Shown: positions 20,185-31,555 of the stretch, one piece after another
Layout of the letters: the number at the start of each line of letters is the position of its first letter
How positions within the stretch are numbered: position 1 is the stretch's first letter
The notes under the pieces: generated by a model
Seen by the model: the letters and a program-made list of their open reading frames with translations, nothing else
Databases searched by the model: none
Told to the model about the DNA's origin: nothing
NCBI GenBank assembly: GCA_963920635.1
Contig: OY987298.1
Coordinates: 66,175,949-66,239,948 of the forward strand
DNA: 64,000 bases
Direction of reading: 5' to 3'
From: Pseudeuparius sepicola
Taxonomy: Eukaryota > Arthropoda > Insecta > Coleoptera > Anthribidae
Program-made: the position numbers and the translations under genes

Positions 20185-21507
20185 ACTTCAACAGCCACTG
20201 GTCTAACCTCTCCAGGGCCGGCTCTAGCCGGGTGCGAACGGTGCGGCGTACGCGGCCTGCGTCTTGACTGGCCCCGCGCGCCCGAGTCCCGTGCCCGTGT
20301 ACAGGGCTATCCAGCAGTGGCGGATCTAGGCTGGAGTCAAGGGAGGGGCTTCTATTTCCGAAATTTTGTAATAACTTCAACAGCCACTGGTCTAACCTCT
20401 CCAGGGCCGGCTCTAGCCGGGTGCGAACGGTGCGGCGTACGCGGCCTGCGTCTTGACTGGCCCCGCGCGCCCGAGTCCCGTGCCCGTGTACAGGGCTATC
20501 CAGCAGTGGCGGATCTAGGCTGGAGTCAAGGGAGGGGCTTCTATTTCCGAAATTTTGTAATAACTTCAACAGCCACTGGTCTAACCTCTCCAGGGCCGGC
20601 TCTAGCCGGGTGCGAACGGTGCGGCGTACGCGGCCTGCGTCTTGACTGGCCCCGCGCGCCCGAGTCCCGTGCCCGTGTACAGGGCTATCCAGCAGTGGCG
20701 GATCTAGGCTGGAGTCAAGGGAGGGGCTTCTATTTCCGAAATTTTGTAATAACTTCAACAGCCACTGGTCTAACCTCTCCAGGGCCGGCTCTAGCCGGGT
20801 GCGAACGGTGCGGCGTACGCGGCCTGCGTCTTGACTGGCCCCGCGCGCCCGAGTCCCGTGCCCGTGTACAGGGCTATCCAGCAGTGGCGGATCTAGGCTG
20901 GAGTCAAGGGAGGGGCTTCTATTTCCGAAATTTTGTAATAACTTCAACAGCCACTGGTCTAACCTCTCCAGGGCCGGCTCTAGCCGGGTGCGAACGGTGC
21001 GGCGTACGCGGCCTGCGTCTTGACTGGCCCCGCGCGCCCGAGTCCCGTGCCCGTGTACAGGGCTATCCAGCAGTGGCGGATCTAGGCTGGAGTCAAGGGA
21101 GGGGCTTCTATTTCCGAAATTTTGTAATAACTTCAACAGCCACTGGTCTAACCTCTCCAGGGCCGGCTCTAGCCGGGTGCGAACGGTGCGGCGTACGCGG
21201 CCTGCGTCTTGACTGGCCCCGCGCGCCCGAGTCCCGTGCCCGTGTACAGGGCTATCCAGCAGTGGCGGATCTAGGCTGGAGTCAAGGGAGGGGCTTCTAT
21301 TTCCGAAATTTTGTAATAACTTCAACAGCCACTGGTCTAACCTCTCCAGGGCCGGCTCTAGCCGGGTGCGAACGGTGCGGCGTACGCGGCCTGCGTCTTG
21401 ACTGGCCCCGCGCGCCCGAGTCCCGTGCCCGTGTACAGGGCTATCCAGCAGTGGCGGATCTAGGCTGGAGTCAAGGGAGGGGCTTCTATTTCCGAAATTT
21501 TGTAATA
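20185..21507. repeat. seven-copy 189-bp tandem array (GC-rich)
   Basis: Units begin ACTTCAACAGCCACTGGTC at 20185, 20374, 20563 and every 189 bp to 21319. The copies look identical by eye, so the array is young or homogenised. Each unit is about 130 bp of flank (with CAGGGCCGGCTCTAGCC, itself like a hAT tip) plus about 59 bp of the left end of a hAT element (CAGTGGCGGATCTAGG). Because 189 is divisible by 3, both strands show long open frames of over 400 codons; these are a consequence of periodicity, not genes. Confidence 0.95.
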
Positions 21508-22252
21508 AACTTGGAAACACATTTTTTATTCATTTTATTCATTAAAATCCAATACTATTAATGCATTAATATTCTTAGTTTCGTCCAGTTCCGTTCCGCT
21601 GTTCCAGTTCCGCTCTACTCGTACTGATAGAATATAACAACTGTGAACGTGAACTGTTGATCGGTGAAGGCGGTGACTGGACCCGTGTTCTGTGCCGGGC
21701 CACAGAAAAACTAAAATATTCTGTGGCCGGGCCCACAGAAAAAAGCTATTTTGTGGCCGGGCCCTATCCCAATCCCATTGCGTTCACCAAATTTTTAAAT
21801 TTGTACTATAAAAACTATTTAGCGTACCCTCTTTAGAAACGGAATCAATATTTATCAATGATTCAATATTCAATAATAATAGTTACTTTGCGACCTTCAC
21901 GCCCACATAACCTCAAAATGGCATGTTCCTGTCAGCGCATTTACAACCGGTCCGAAATGAGTTGTCAGCGAGTGAATCAAATCGTACCTCTTGTAAACGA
22001 TCTGAGCACTGTAAGCACCGACAGCGCGATTCGGACCACGGCCTTAGAAGACTAGAAGTTAATAATATTGGAACTGGAACAGGTTTTTTAAGAACCGGTA
22101 TTGCCTGGAACTGGAACAGGTTGTACCTGTTCCAAGAAAACGCAGTTCCACACCATCTCTAATTGCCAGACATATTTTTTAAGTGCCTACCTTACGGTAT
22201 TAGGCCAAGGGGGGGCTATAGCCCCTGTGGGCCCCCCGTAGATCCGCCACTG
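21449..22252. mobile_element. hAT element (804 bp) whose left end feeds the 189-bp array
   Basis: Left tip CAGTGGCGGATCTAGG at 21449; the right tip is the reverse complement CAGTGGCGGATCTACG, ending 22252. The flanks CTATCCAG (21441-21448) and TTATCCAG (22253-22260) form an 8-bp duplication with one mismatch. The interior includes repeated GGAACTGGAACAGG motifs (about 22065-22125) and no transposase. The same left tip recurs in each array unit from 20315 on. Confidence 0.8.
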
Positions 22253-23638
22253 TTATCCAGTCAGTAGCGTATTAAAAAGGGGGGGCCGAAACTATTTTAG
22301 AATTTGAAAATATTCACTGCAACTTGAAAGTCTGAAGATATATATGGGGAGACTATTTTTAAGTAGTTTTCCTTAACATTTCTAAAAAATTTCGTCTGCG
22401 GCGCATTCTACAGAATTATTTTAAATGCACTTGTTTGAAAGAAATTCACAATAATTGACCCCCCCCCCCCACCCAAAATTAATTTCTATATACGTCACTG
22501 AAGTGATCTAAACTCTTCGCCCCGGCCTACTTTTTTAAAAAGTGACATGCAAAAAATATATACCATTTTAGAGGCCTATCAATTTTCAAATTTTTTTCTT
22601 AATTAGATTAAATAATTCCTTGCCGGGGCCCCGCACTTTCATCCGGCACCCAGCCCCATAAAAGCTTGAGCCGATCTTAAACCCCCCGCAAAAAATTTCG
22701 CTAGATACGGCCCTGCCTGTGTCTGTACGGTCGAGTTCGAACAACCGTTACAACGTCTTTCACTGGAGAATCGATTCCGATTCAATGCGCACGTCTGAGA
22801 TTAGAACGGAGATCGAATTTTTGGGGCTTCGATTACTAGTATAACCGCCAACGTCGCAAACGCAATTTCATTGCTTCAAATTATGGCGCGAAGTTTAAGA
22901 GAAAATAGCAAAGAAGATGCCCTACACAATAAATTGATAATTATAATTATTAAGTATCTGCATAATATAATAACATGTATTCTGTCTCGTATTTTAGATA
23001 AAAAATTAACTCCAAGTCCTAGTGCACAACCACAACCGCCAATAAACTATGTACCTACTTATTTTGGATTGTATGGAAAACGTAGTAGTAATTTATGCAG
23101 ATCATGTAATCTCCAATAGTTGATGTTGATAAAATTATTGGAACTGGACAGAAACTAGAGCAGAGGTTACCTACATTAGAAGACATTTGTTCGGATGTGT
23201 TCTAGATTATATTTATATTTAAATTTTAAATATTAACTTTAACAAATTTGCATGTTAATCTTTAATTTTATGACTAAGTCGTCTTTGTTGGCAAAACTTA
23301 GAGTTTAACTGTGACCTTCATTACACCTTTAAATTTTTCATATCTTGCCAACCAATACGATTTAGTAACAGTAATAATAGTAATTAAATAAATAGAAGGA
23401 GCTTTTCGAATAACCCGTCACTTGTTTAGTAGATTCCTCACCTCACAGATGGAACGCGTGTATCACGGACAACTTTAATACATATAGATATTCCTGTTGT
23501 CAGAAGTTTGTTACGCCCATGGAATCTATCCCAAATTATTTATCATCCACAAAATTGATGTGACTTTTGAAAAAAAAATACCTAGACCAACACCTACCTA
23601 TTTAGCCAAAAAGGTTAAAAACTTATTTTCTTTTCCAG
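22253..23638. other. DNAH10: end of the 11.5-kb DNAH10-like intron
   Basis: Contains a G-run (near 22276), a C-run (near 22460), degenerate DNA-element tips around 22490 and 22700 (ACGTCACTGAAG; GGCCCTGCC) and AT-rich filler. No coding exon is evident before 23639. Confidence 0.5.
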
Positions 23639-23818
23639 TCAACTACGGGAGAACCGACAGTGCTCTGGATTTCTGGCTTGCATATTCCAGAAACTTATTT
23701 AGCTGCTCTGGTGCAGATTGCCTGCCGACTTCACAACTGGCCGCTAGATAGATCCACTCTTTATACTTATGTAACAGAGCATGTCGATCCAGCTGATGTA
23801 GTTTTAAGACCAGCAGCG
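23639..23818 (+). CDS. DNAH10: dynein heavy chain exon (visible exon 4)
   Basis: Sixty codons in phase 0 between acceptor ttttccag (ends 23638) and donor GTAAGA (23819). It encodes TGEPTVLWISGLHIPETYL, then ALVQIACRLHNWPLDRSTL, the dynein C-terminal domain segment (W-x-SGLHxPExYL...WPLDRSTL) that is most like DNAH10 in my memory of the family. Confidence 0.9.
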
Positions 23819-23917
23819 GTAAGATGGTTGCAGTTGTAGTTTTTTTTTGTTAAATTTTATTTAACGTATTTTTACCTCCCTTGAGAATTTCCAGAATAAA
23901 CTGTATTTTCTATATAG

Positions 23918-24214
23918 GGCAATTGCCTGGTTCACGGACTATATTTGGAAGGCGCGGCCTGGGACCTAGAAAACAACTGTTTGACTCGATCCACGCCGAA
24001 AATCCTGATAGAAAAGTTACCAGTCTTAGGGGTGGTGCCAATAGAGACTTTCCGATTGAAGCTGCAGGACACTTTAAAGACACCGGTGTACACCACGTCG
24101 CTGAGACGGAATGCCATGGGAGTGGGGCTGGTGTTCGAGGCGGATTTGAGAACTACAGAGCATCCCAGTCACTGGATTCTTCAAGGAGTGTGCTTAGTGA
24201 TGAACACTGATTAG
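23918..24214 (+). CDS. DNAH10: dynein heavy chain terminal exon
   Basis: The acceptor tctatatag ends at 23917. The exon reads 98 codons then TAG (24212-24214). It starts VHGLYLEGAAWDL after four residues, then shows VVPIETFRLKLQDT, TPVYTTSLRRNAMGVG and HWILQGVCLVMNTD at the very end. This is the standard dynein heavy chain C-terminus; the LVFEADL and HWxLQGVCL wording points to DNAH10. The whole reconstructed C-terminus has no stop or frameshift, so the gene appears functional. Confidence 0.92.
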   Translation, partial: GNCLVHGLYLEGAAWDLENNCLTRSTPKILIEKLPVLGVVPIETFRLKLQDTLKTPVYTTSLRRNAMGVGLVFEADLRTTEHPSHWILQGVCLVMNTD

Positions 24215-24247
24215 TTTTAAGTTTTTATGTGATTTATTTTTATGCAT

Positions 24248-24253
24248 AATAAA
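24248..24253 (+). terminator. DNAH10: polyadenylation signal AATAAA for DNAH10-like gene
   Basis: The canonical AATAAA lies 33 bp after the stop codon, followed by T/A-rich sequence. It is the first such signal downstream and gives a short 3' UTR. Confidence 0.6.
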
Positions 24254-24419
24254 TTTATAACTATTTAAAATTATTTTTAGAAACTAGGTACTGACTACCG
24301 CGATACACATTCCGCGTTCTGAGTATCTACTCAATTCTTTGATATTAAAGTGTATTTTAACGATATTAATCTTGAAATATGTTGGCAGTAGTAGATCATG
24401 GGGCAAAATGTACAGAGGT

Positions 24420-24595
24420 TATTATTTAAAGATTGCCCACCCCTTAACTTTTTAAATTTTGGACCTAGAAAAAATGATACCTAAGCACGAAAGTTGTAGG
24501 AAATTTTCTTGCGATCTCAATGCACTTTGCATTTCTCAGATATAGACAAAATATGTTTTTTAATGGAACACCCTGTATATCATTGGATATTTGAA
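24420..24595. repeat. repeat end with ACACCCTGTATAT tip (copy 1)
   Basis: The sequence CCACCCCTTAACTTTTTAAA, then GGACCTAGAAAAAATGATAC, ends in a GGAACACCCTGTATAT tip. Its reverse complement is present at about 28980-29160. The two could be ends of one 4.7-kb element or independent fragments of one family. Confidence 0.6.
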
Positions 24596-24610
24596 ATCTA
24601 TGTAAAATAT

Positions 24611-25218
24611 AGAGTGTGACCCACTTAAAACCGGAACACCCTCATAAAATTTGTACGTAATTGTATTTTAGGGCAAAACGACACATAATTTATTTCAAAA
24701 AACCAAGGCCTACTACGACATATTTTTGACGCCAAATTTAGAGAAATCATATTAGCTATTTTTTTATATAAAAACTCTGCGACTACGCCACTAGATTAGG
24801 CATCCCTTAAAACGGGTTTGTACCAAATTTTGTTAAAAATATCGAACAATAAAAATTCTAGAATGGAAATCGCGATTTAACTACCTATTTTACCTGTCTA
24901 CTCGCTTAAATCAAGGTGCATGGGGATTGAAAACAACTTAACTTGCTTTATTGCAATACCAAGTTTGGTACTTGGTAATACCAGCTCTATAGAGGTGCCT
25001 AAATCAAAGAACCTAAATTAAAATTGAAACTTTTTTCTTTTCTACTAATCCACCATTTATTTAGATAAATTTGTAATACTTCACAATTTTTACATTAGGG
25101 TTTTTGTATTTAGTTACACATATTGATATTACTATTAAGTACTTGTAATAAAATAAGTTTAATTGTTTTTAATCCATATGCATGCAACTTGATTTAAGCG
25201 AGTAGGCAGGTAAAATAT
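24611..25218. mobile_element. DNA element with GAGTGTGACCCACTTAAAAC tip and internal hairpin
   Basis: The tip GAGTGTGACCCACTTAAAAC at 24612 is mirrored by a related tip at 59966. About 280 bp (AACCAAGGCCTACT, GGCATCCCTTAAAAC, AAATATCGAACAATAAAAAT) are shared with 59510-59690. Its 3' part is a hairpin: TACCTGTCTACTCGCTTAAA at about 24892 is mirrored by TTTAAGCGAGTAGGCAGGTA near 25195-25214. No coding remnant. Confidence 0.65.
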
Positions 25219-25225
25219 ACCTACC

Positions 25226-25263
25226 GCATACTAGACCAGCGCCGGTCTAGTATGCGGTCTACC
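25226..25263. repeat. short perfect hairpin
   Basis: ACCGCATACTAGACC and GGTCTAGTATGCGGT are separated by AGCGCC. It is a compact inverted repeat of 15-16 bp arms just beyond the element end at 25218. Confidence 0.75.
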
Positions 25264-25445
25264 GCAATAACTCTGGTCTTGGAAGGGGTTTACCGCTACT
25301 ACTGCTGTCTACCGGATGAAATTACACATTATATTACGGGTAATTGATTGGGTAAGAATAATTGTAGGATAATATAGCTGATACAAAACAACCATAGGTA
25401 GCTAGGTAGGTACTTAGTGAAAAAAAAGCAACAAAATATTGATTT

Positions 25446-25790
25446 TCATTTATTTTCTGTTGTAATATCCAAAATGAATAAAAACATTAACTCCAATATT
25501 TGACACAAGGATAACTTCGAGTTGGCTCTTCCATTGAGGTCGGTGTAATGGAAAAATCTATTCCCTTGCCTTACACTTCTTGTAGTTTGATATCCTTTTT
25601 GGGGGCAACGAAAAACTGGTCGAAATTCTCCTCTCCGGTCTCTTTTCCTTCTATTCTGCATTTGCGCACCACATCTATGGCATTCTTCAATGTCAACTTC
25701 ATTGTCCAGCAAATCGTGTTGTCTTAAGAACGTTACGGCTGATTCCTCTGACGAAGCAATTGTATAAAAATCACGTAGCAACATCTTCAA
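25446..25790 (-). pseudogene. zinc-ribbon N-terminus resembling ISXO2/Merlin-type transposase
   Basis: A 114-codon open frame from ATG at 25788-25790. It has an N-terminal helix-like segment, then a zinc-ribbon-like set (CHRCGAQM at about 37-44 and RCPQKGYQ at about 81-88), then TTRSVRQGNRFF and a hydrophobic LELMFLFIL near the end. This order (CxxC, single later C instead of the usual second pair, SxRxGxFF) is that of the leader of IS1595/ISXO2-like (Merlin) transposases; the catalytic DDE part is missing after the stop. On the minus strand an AATAAA follows the stop within a few bases. It could be a truncated transposon gene or a domesticated single-domain protein. Confidence 0.45.
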
Positions 25791-25799
25791 CTTGTACTA

Positions 25800-26660
25800 G
25801 CAATGCAAACTGAATATTGTTCTAGATTTTAGCTTTAGCTTCTATTTATAACGAACTTACCTCCCTGTATTTATTGCATATTAAATTGCAACAGGTAGCC
25901 GCAATAAATTATTATTATTATTATTATTAAATTTATTCACTCATTAGAACAAAATTACATATTAAAGAAATACATCTTTGTAGAATAAACTTCAAATCCT
26001 CTGAAGCATTGCTTGTCTGAGGAAAGTGTAAATATACATTATGTACATATTATTTATTTAATTATTATTATCTATTTAATAAAATTAATTTTATTAAAGT
26101 AATTAAAAATTAATAACAAATAATCTAATCAATGAGGGGGGGTCGTAAAATAAAAAAAATCGAAACGGAATTGTTGTGGTCCAAAACTGTCCATAAAGCA
26201 AAAAATATAACCTAATATGAACATCTAAAGAATAAAAACCAGATCTAAAATTCACAAATCCAAACAGGAACGATAACGATAATGAATAAATAAAAGTAGA
26301 GTGCCCAATATGAATTAAACAAAGTTTTATACGAACCTAAAAACATCATCTTCCTTGTGTCTGTTTCAAAATTGTTTGATAATCCAGCCTTCTATTGCTA
26401 TCATTTTCATATATAATTTGGACTGGCCTGTATACATATGATGTGTAGGTACGCTCTATTGTAGCGCTTCAATATATTTTGAACCGAACTCCAGGGAATC
26501 TCCAAATTTCGGGAGCAAACTTTGATAGACAATATCCTGGGTTTGCTTGAAAATATAAACAGATGTTTTTCTGCACATTTTCATTTAGTTTTCGGGGAAT
26601 ATTGTTTCTTCTTAGTAGCTAATAAACTCTCAGTCCCTCTAAATTTCTTATGGAGATATA
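25800..26660. other. intergenic AT-rich sequence
   Basis: Has an (ATT)n microsatellite near 25911-25929 and a G-run near 26135. I see no gene. Confidence 0.6.
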
Positions 26661-28214
26661 CAGGGTGACCGTATTTCTAATCTATGCATGGGGATCTTGG
26701 TTATCTTAAGAGATACGAGGTCGGTTAAATTGGGGCAAAGTTGCGGAATTTGATGCCGAGTAACATGGTAAAAAGAAATTTTGGCTGGCCCTTTTCGTTT
26801 TGAAAATAATGCGAAAAAACTGAAAATTGTCTTTTTCGTTTTTGCTTTTTTAAACGAAAACGAATGGCGCTGGACATTTCTAAGTTAAACATTATTTAAG
26901 GCACTTTTTTACAAGGAATCTAAATATGACTTCGCTTTTTTTTTTCTCGCCTCCCTGGACAAAGATATGACGATCAACTTTTATTTTTCTTATGGCCGTC
27001 ATATTGAATTTTTCAATTTTTGAAAAGAGGTTTTTTTTTTCTGATAAAAGTGATATGTCACACATTATGCTTTACTTTGTTTTTCTTGCGTAATATCAAA
27101 TTAATCGTTTTTGCATAGAGTGCCTTGGAAATGTAAGCCCCATAATGTTTGACGTTTTTGCATAGAGTGCCTTGGAAACATAAGCCCCATAATGTTTGAC
27201 ATTTCTGCATAGAATGCCTTGGAAACATAAGCCCCTATAACGTTTGATAGTTTAGTACCATTTTAAGTGTCACTGATACTTTATTATACTGAAAAAATGT
27301 AATTTTCACATGAAGAAAAGCGTGACATGATTCAAATTTATTATTCCTCAAATATAAATAAATGACGTCGAAGGGATATTGGACGAGCCATAAACAATTT
27401 AAGGGAACGTGCTGCATTGTGCCTTGAGGAACAAGGAGGACAAATTGAACATTTATTGTAAAACAGGATTGTCTACTCGTCTAGGTTTTTGTTGTTCTTG
27501 TGTTTCCAGTTTGACTCTTTTAGTGTTAATGTGTTACCTATATGGCAAATGACGAATCAATAACAAGGCCTCAGATCATACTCTCGTGGTACATTTATGA
27601 TTTATTCAATCAATAAATTTAACATTAACTGAATTTTTACTGAGCCGTTAAACAATATTCCAAAGCATACTTCGCAACAATGGGTAACTAGGCTTATGTT
27701 TCCAAGGCACTCTATGCAAAAACGTCAAACATTATGGGGCTTATGTTTCCAAGGCACTCTATGCAAAAACGATTAATTTGATATTACGGCAAGAAAAACA
27801 AAGTAAAGCATAATGTGTGACATATCATTTTAACCATAAAAAAATCCTCCTTTCAAAAATTGAAAAATACAATATGGCGCCCATAAGAAAAATAAAAGTT
27901 GATCATCATATCTTTGTCCAGGTAGGCGAGAAAAAAAATGCGAGGTCATATTTAAATTCCTTGTAAAAAAGTGCCTTAATAATGTTTAACTTAGAAATGT
28001 ACAGCGCCATTCGTTTTCGTTTAAAAAAATAAAAACGAAAACGACAACTTTCAGTTTTTTCGCATTATTTTCAGAACGAAAAGGGCCAGCCAAAATTTCT
28101 TTTTACCATGTTACTCGGCATCAAATTCCGCAACTTTGTCCCAATTTAACCGACCTCGTATCTCTTTAAGATAACCAAGATCCCCATGCATAGACTCGAA
28201 ATACGGTCACCCTG
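26661..28214. mobile_element. 1.55-kb palindromic element with CAGGGTGACC tips
   Basis: CAGGGTGACCGTATTTCTAA at 26661 is mirrored at the right end (GGTCACCCTG ending 28214), each flanked by TA. The arms match for about 550 bp (GATCTTGGTTATCTTAAGAG, CAAAGTTGCGGAATTTGATG, TGGCGCTGGACATTTCTAAG). The arm ends contain AGAGTGCCTTGGAAACATAA in three tandem copies of about 56 bp on the left (27117-27240) and about one and a half on the right. No transposase. Confidence 0.85.
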
Positions 28215-28980
28215 TATAACGTAGGATTGTTTAGAGACGTGCCTTTCGGGATAGATATGAACATATTCGCCGTGGCGGTTTTATTAAAGGTCAATTGGTC
28301 AATGACCTCCAAAAAAATCAATTTTTTGGAACAAATTGTTAAAATACATAATTAATTAATTTTATACATACATATATTGCCTGTTTTTATTTTTAATACT
28401 ACAAATACTACAGGAAACGTTGCTTTACTCGGCAAAGCAAAATTTGTAATATAATTTAGGAGTCGGGGCATTTTTTAATTTGTCGATACAATTTGTCGCT
28501 ACAATTTGTATGCAAAAGAAGGAGAGATATACGTTCGCCTTTGGACAATGTCCGCAATATAGCTATCTCAGTCCCACTCGTTGCACTCCTTGTCGTTGTC
28601 TCTGTCTCTCGGCAGCGTGCGCTGCGGCCAGAGATGTGGAGGGGAGCTGCGGCCTGCGATTGCGTTTCGCTCGGTTTATGTCGGTAGTGTAAGAAATTTT
28701 GCAGTTGCGGAGACTGGACCGAGTCTGGATTACCTGGAAATGTGTGCATGCTTAAGCTATAATTATATTTGTCTGTATTTATTTTATTTATGAGATAGGT
28801 CCGAACCGAGGTCCGAACTTGGTACGTAGCTTTAAACGTTGCCCCCCCTGTTCATTAACCCAGGAGCCGCCACTGAATATTATTCGCGTTTTTTAGTTAC
28901 TTTTACTCGCTTGTTACTGAATAAAGTGTGCAATAAATCCAAAACTGTCAAAGTGTAGGAGAAATATCCAATAATATATA
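28215..28980. other. intergenic with GC-rich patch
   Basis: 28560-28700 is GC- and CpG-rich (LTR-like or promoter-like), and 28865-28876 has a GAGCCGCCACTG tip of hAT style. No intact gene or confident boundaries. Confidence 0.4.
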
Positions 28981-29165
28981 TAGGGCATTCCTTAAAAAAC
29001 ACATGTTTTGTCTATACCTACATACCTGAAAATGCGACTTTCAATTGTTTTTCTGATAAGTGCTTGAGATCGCAAAAAAATTTCCTTTAACATTCGTGTT
29101 TATCATTTTTTCTAGGCCCAAAATTTAAAAAGTTAGGGGGTGGGAAATCCTTATATAATACACTT
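28980..29165. repeat. repeat end (copy 2, inverted relative to 24420)
   Basis: Reverse complement of the 24420-24595 sequence, with AAAAACACATGTTTTGTC near the tip and TTAAAAAGTTAGGGGGTGGG at its inner end. About 80-85 percent identity by eye. Confidence 0.6.
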
Positions 29166-29189
29166 GTATGTTCACGGTATTGCCCCTTA

Positions 29190-29420
29190 TGATATACCTA
29201 CTAATTGTTCTACACTCACTGGTATTAATACAGTTTTCTAGGATTTTCCGTAGTATTTGAGTTATATCGGGAAAAATCTTCCGTAGCTGCAAATGGCAAT
29301 GAAGACGAAATAATAGTAATAATTCATTCCTCTCGCTCGCACAAACATTTTATTGCTTCTATTAGGTGCTCTTAGTTTGGATTATTTCGAGAGTAGGAAG
29401 TATCTTTTTTAATTGAAGGA
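29190..29420. repeat. dispersed repeat, copy A (copy B at 63300)
   Basis: TTGTTCTACACTCACTGG, TTTTCCGTAGTATTTGAG, TATCGGGAAAA and CTTAGTTTGGATTATTTCG occur in the same order and orientation as at 63320-63540. Probably two old copies of one mobile sequence; class unknown. Confidence 0.6.
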
Positions 29421-29914
29421 AATAAGACTCAATCAAAAATCAACGTTTATTTTTAACAAAAAATATTTTGGTACAATAAACAATTAAACTTAGCCCGAAC
29501 GTCTAACTTTTAGCCAAGAATGAGCGGGGAATGATAAATTCGATATTCCGCACTTTATCGAACCTACCATTCATTTCAGTTTCCGGAACAAATCCTAGAA
29601 CAAAAGATATATAAGTAAATATAATTGATTTAATTTTAAAATCGACGGGTGGCAAAGATAATTTATGAAATAAGATAAATGTCAAATCTTACAGAACAGA
29701 TGTATTACTATTGACGAAACCCAGTAGGCTAACAGAGGTCGCCAATCCTACGTTCTCGGCTTAGCAAAATACCTATCGCCTGTTGCAGCCTTACTCGAAT
29801 ACTCGAGGTCAGAAGCATATAGCACCGTTCTTAGGAAAATTGATGCATGGAAAAAGTAGAGAAATTAAAAAAATAGAACACTTTTTATCTAGCCGCACAA
29901 TGTAAGTCAGGCTA

Positions 29915-31555
29915 GAGTTCCTAGATTGGGAGAGTTAGGACAATAAAATAATATCACTTTTTAACAGAAAACTAACTTAACAAACTTCCGACTACAGGAC
30001 TCTATATGAATTAAAGTTGGTCCGTGATAGAGTCAAATTTTTTTAAGAAGTCCTTACTAGGGCTGTTAATTGGTTATTTTTACATCCTAAGGTGGTATCA
30101 ATGCAGAAAAAAATGCAACCGAGTCATAAGTTCAGTTAAAATGCAAATTGGTTAAAATTAATGTATTAAATTTATATACAGGGTGGTCCAAACTTTATCA
30201 GCGGATACTTTAAAAACTGCTAGAAAATTTCAAAAAAAGAGATTTTTTCATATAGACATGTATCGAAATCCTAGCGGTCTTCGATATACAGGGCGTCAAA
30301 GTTCATTTTTTTTAAGTTTTCTTTTATTTTTCCTAAAGGAAGACAGTTAAGGCAAATATATTTGGTATAGTTTAGACACTCATTAAATACTATAAATTAA
30401 AAATAAATTCAGTCCATCTACTTCCTTCCTAAAGGAAGACAGTTAAGGCAAATATATTTGGTATAGTTTAGACACTCGTTAAATACTATAAATTAAAAAT
30501 AAATTCAGTCCATCTACTTCCGCCAGTGCCGGAGAGACGGGAGTAAACCATCATATTTTTTAATAAAAAATAAAAATAAAAAAAATCCACTTTTGTGCGT
30601 TTTAATTTTTTTAGCAGAAGAAAATCAAAGTAGGCTCTAAGCTTTCGAAATTTTGCACACCTATTGAGTTTTTAATGCCGAACAATTTTCCTTAATAACA
30701 TTTTGCCGGAAGACCTACCTAAAGCCAACTTTACTGGTGCGAAAAATTAGATTTTTTTAATTCCCAGGACATATAATTTTTCGAATCTAGAAACCTTTTT
30801 GTAAGTTTTAGGACATGACAAAATAACTCAAGAGTAAAGTACCCTTATTTTTTCAAATACGGTAAAAAGTTACTTACAAAAGTTGTTTGGAATCAAAGAT
30901 GGATGTCAGATTTAAAGTCACAGCCACCTAGTAAAAAAAAAAAGAAATTTAACTTTTTTCTATTTTTTTCGACCACCCTGTGTATTACAAAAAACAAAAT
31001 ACCGCAAGCGCAACTTATCATCGGATAACACATGAATTTGCTACTAAACTTTAATTTTGTTCGATTAGCAGCTAGAAATTTAAATTAATCGAAATCAGAG
31101 TTTCAAAATATTAAATTTTTGTGTCCAACTTTCTACCGGTTCCTGTATTAGTTCGCATAGTCCCGTCAGGGCGTTGGCATCTTAAATTCAGTCGCGTATA
31201 CCTAATGCCCAAAATCGGCGAATAATGACACTAATGACTTTAATCGCGTTCCTTTTGCCACTTTTCTTAAGAATTCTTACTTTATCTCACTTGGTGGCAG
31301 TTCCTTTTACAAATGAGAATGTTAGCGAAAGTGAGATTTTTTACCGCCCCCTTCACCCTTCAAGCACATCCTCGCGAGGACACTCACTATCGAGCATATT
31401 GGCTCAGTTTGATGGTGGGGAAAATGGCCCTTTCACAAGATGAGCCTTTGACAGGAAAAAACAAACTGAGTGGCTCGGCTAACAACTGAGCTAAAGTTCT
31501 CAGTGTAGGGGCAAAAGGAACGCGGCAATTGTCTCAACTCTCGCTATCCGGGAAC
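29915..31555. mobile_element. composite repeat with GAGTTCCYRGATWGSGAGAG ends
   Basis: The left end near 29915 (AGAGTTCCTAGATTGGGAGA) is mirrored at about 31535-31555 (CTCGCTATCCGGGAACCC). A third related end lies at 19125-19150. The span includes the nested element at 30179-30980 and the block CGGCGAATAATGACACTAAT near 31215, mirrored at 19165-19185. No coding remnant seen. Boundaries approximate. Confidence 0.45.
30179..30980. mobile_element. DNA element with CAGGGTGGTC tips and 96-bp internal duplication
   Basis: Tip CAGGGTGGTCCAAACT at 30179 and mirrored GACCACCCTG ending 30980, with TA on the left and TG on the right. Inside, a 96-bp unit (TCCTAAAGGAAGACAG to CCATCTACTTC) is directly repeated at 30331 and 30427 with near-identity. 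No ORF of note. Confidence 0.65.

Noticed and set aside
20185..21507. CRISPR-like array
   Set aside because: No spacer diversity: the whole 189-bp unit repeats without variable spacers, and the genome is eukaryotic.
20177..21561. 447-codon and 414-codon open frames on opposite strands, as a repeat-protein gene
   Set aside because: They are fully explained by a 189-bp tandem unit (63 codons) with no stop in one frame on each strand; the unit contains transposon tips and flank, not a protein domain.
25911..25929. ATT repeats (also at 63544) as regulatory sites
   Set aside because: Simple microsatellites.
28456..28793. overlapping frames near 28.5 kb as a gene
   Set aside because: GC-rich patch with frames open on both strands and no recognisable domain or splice structure.
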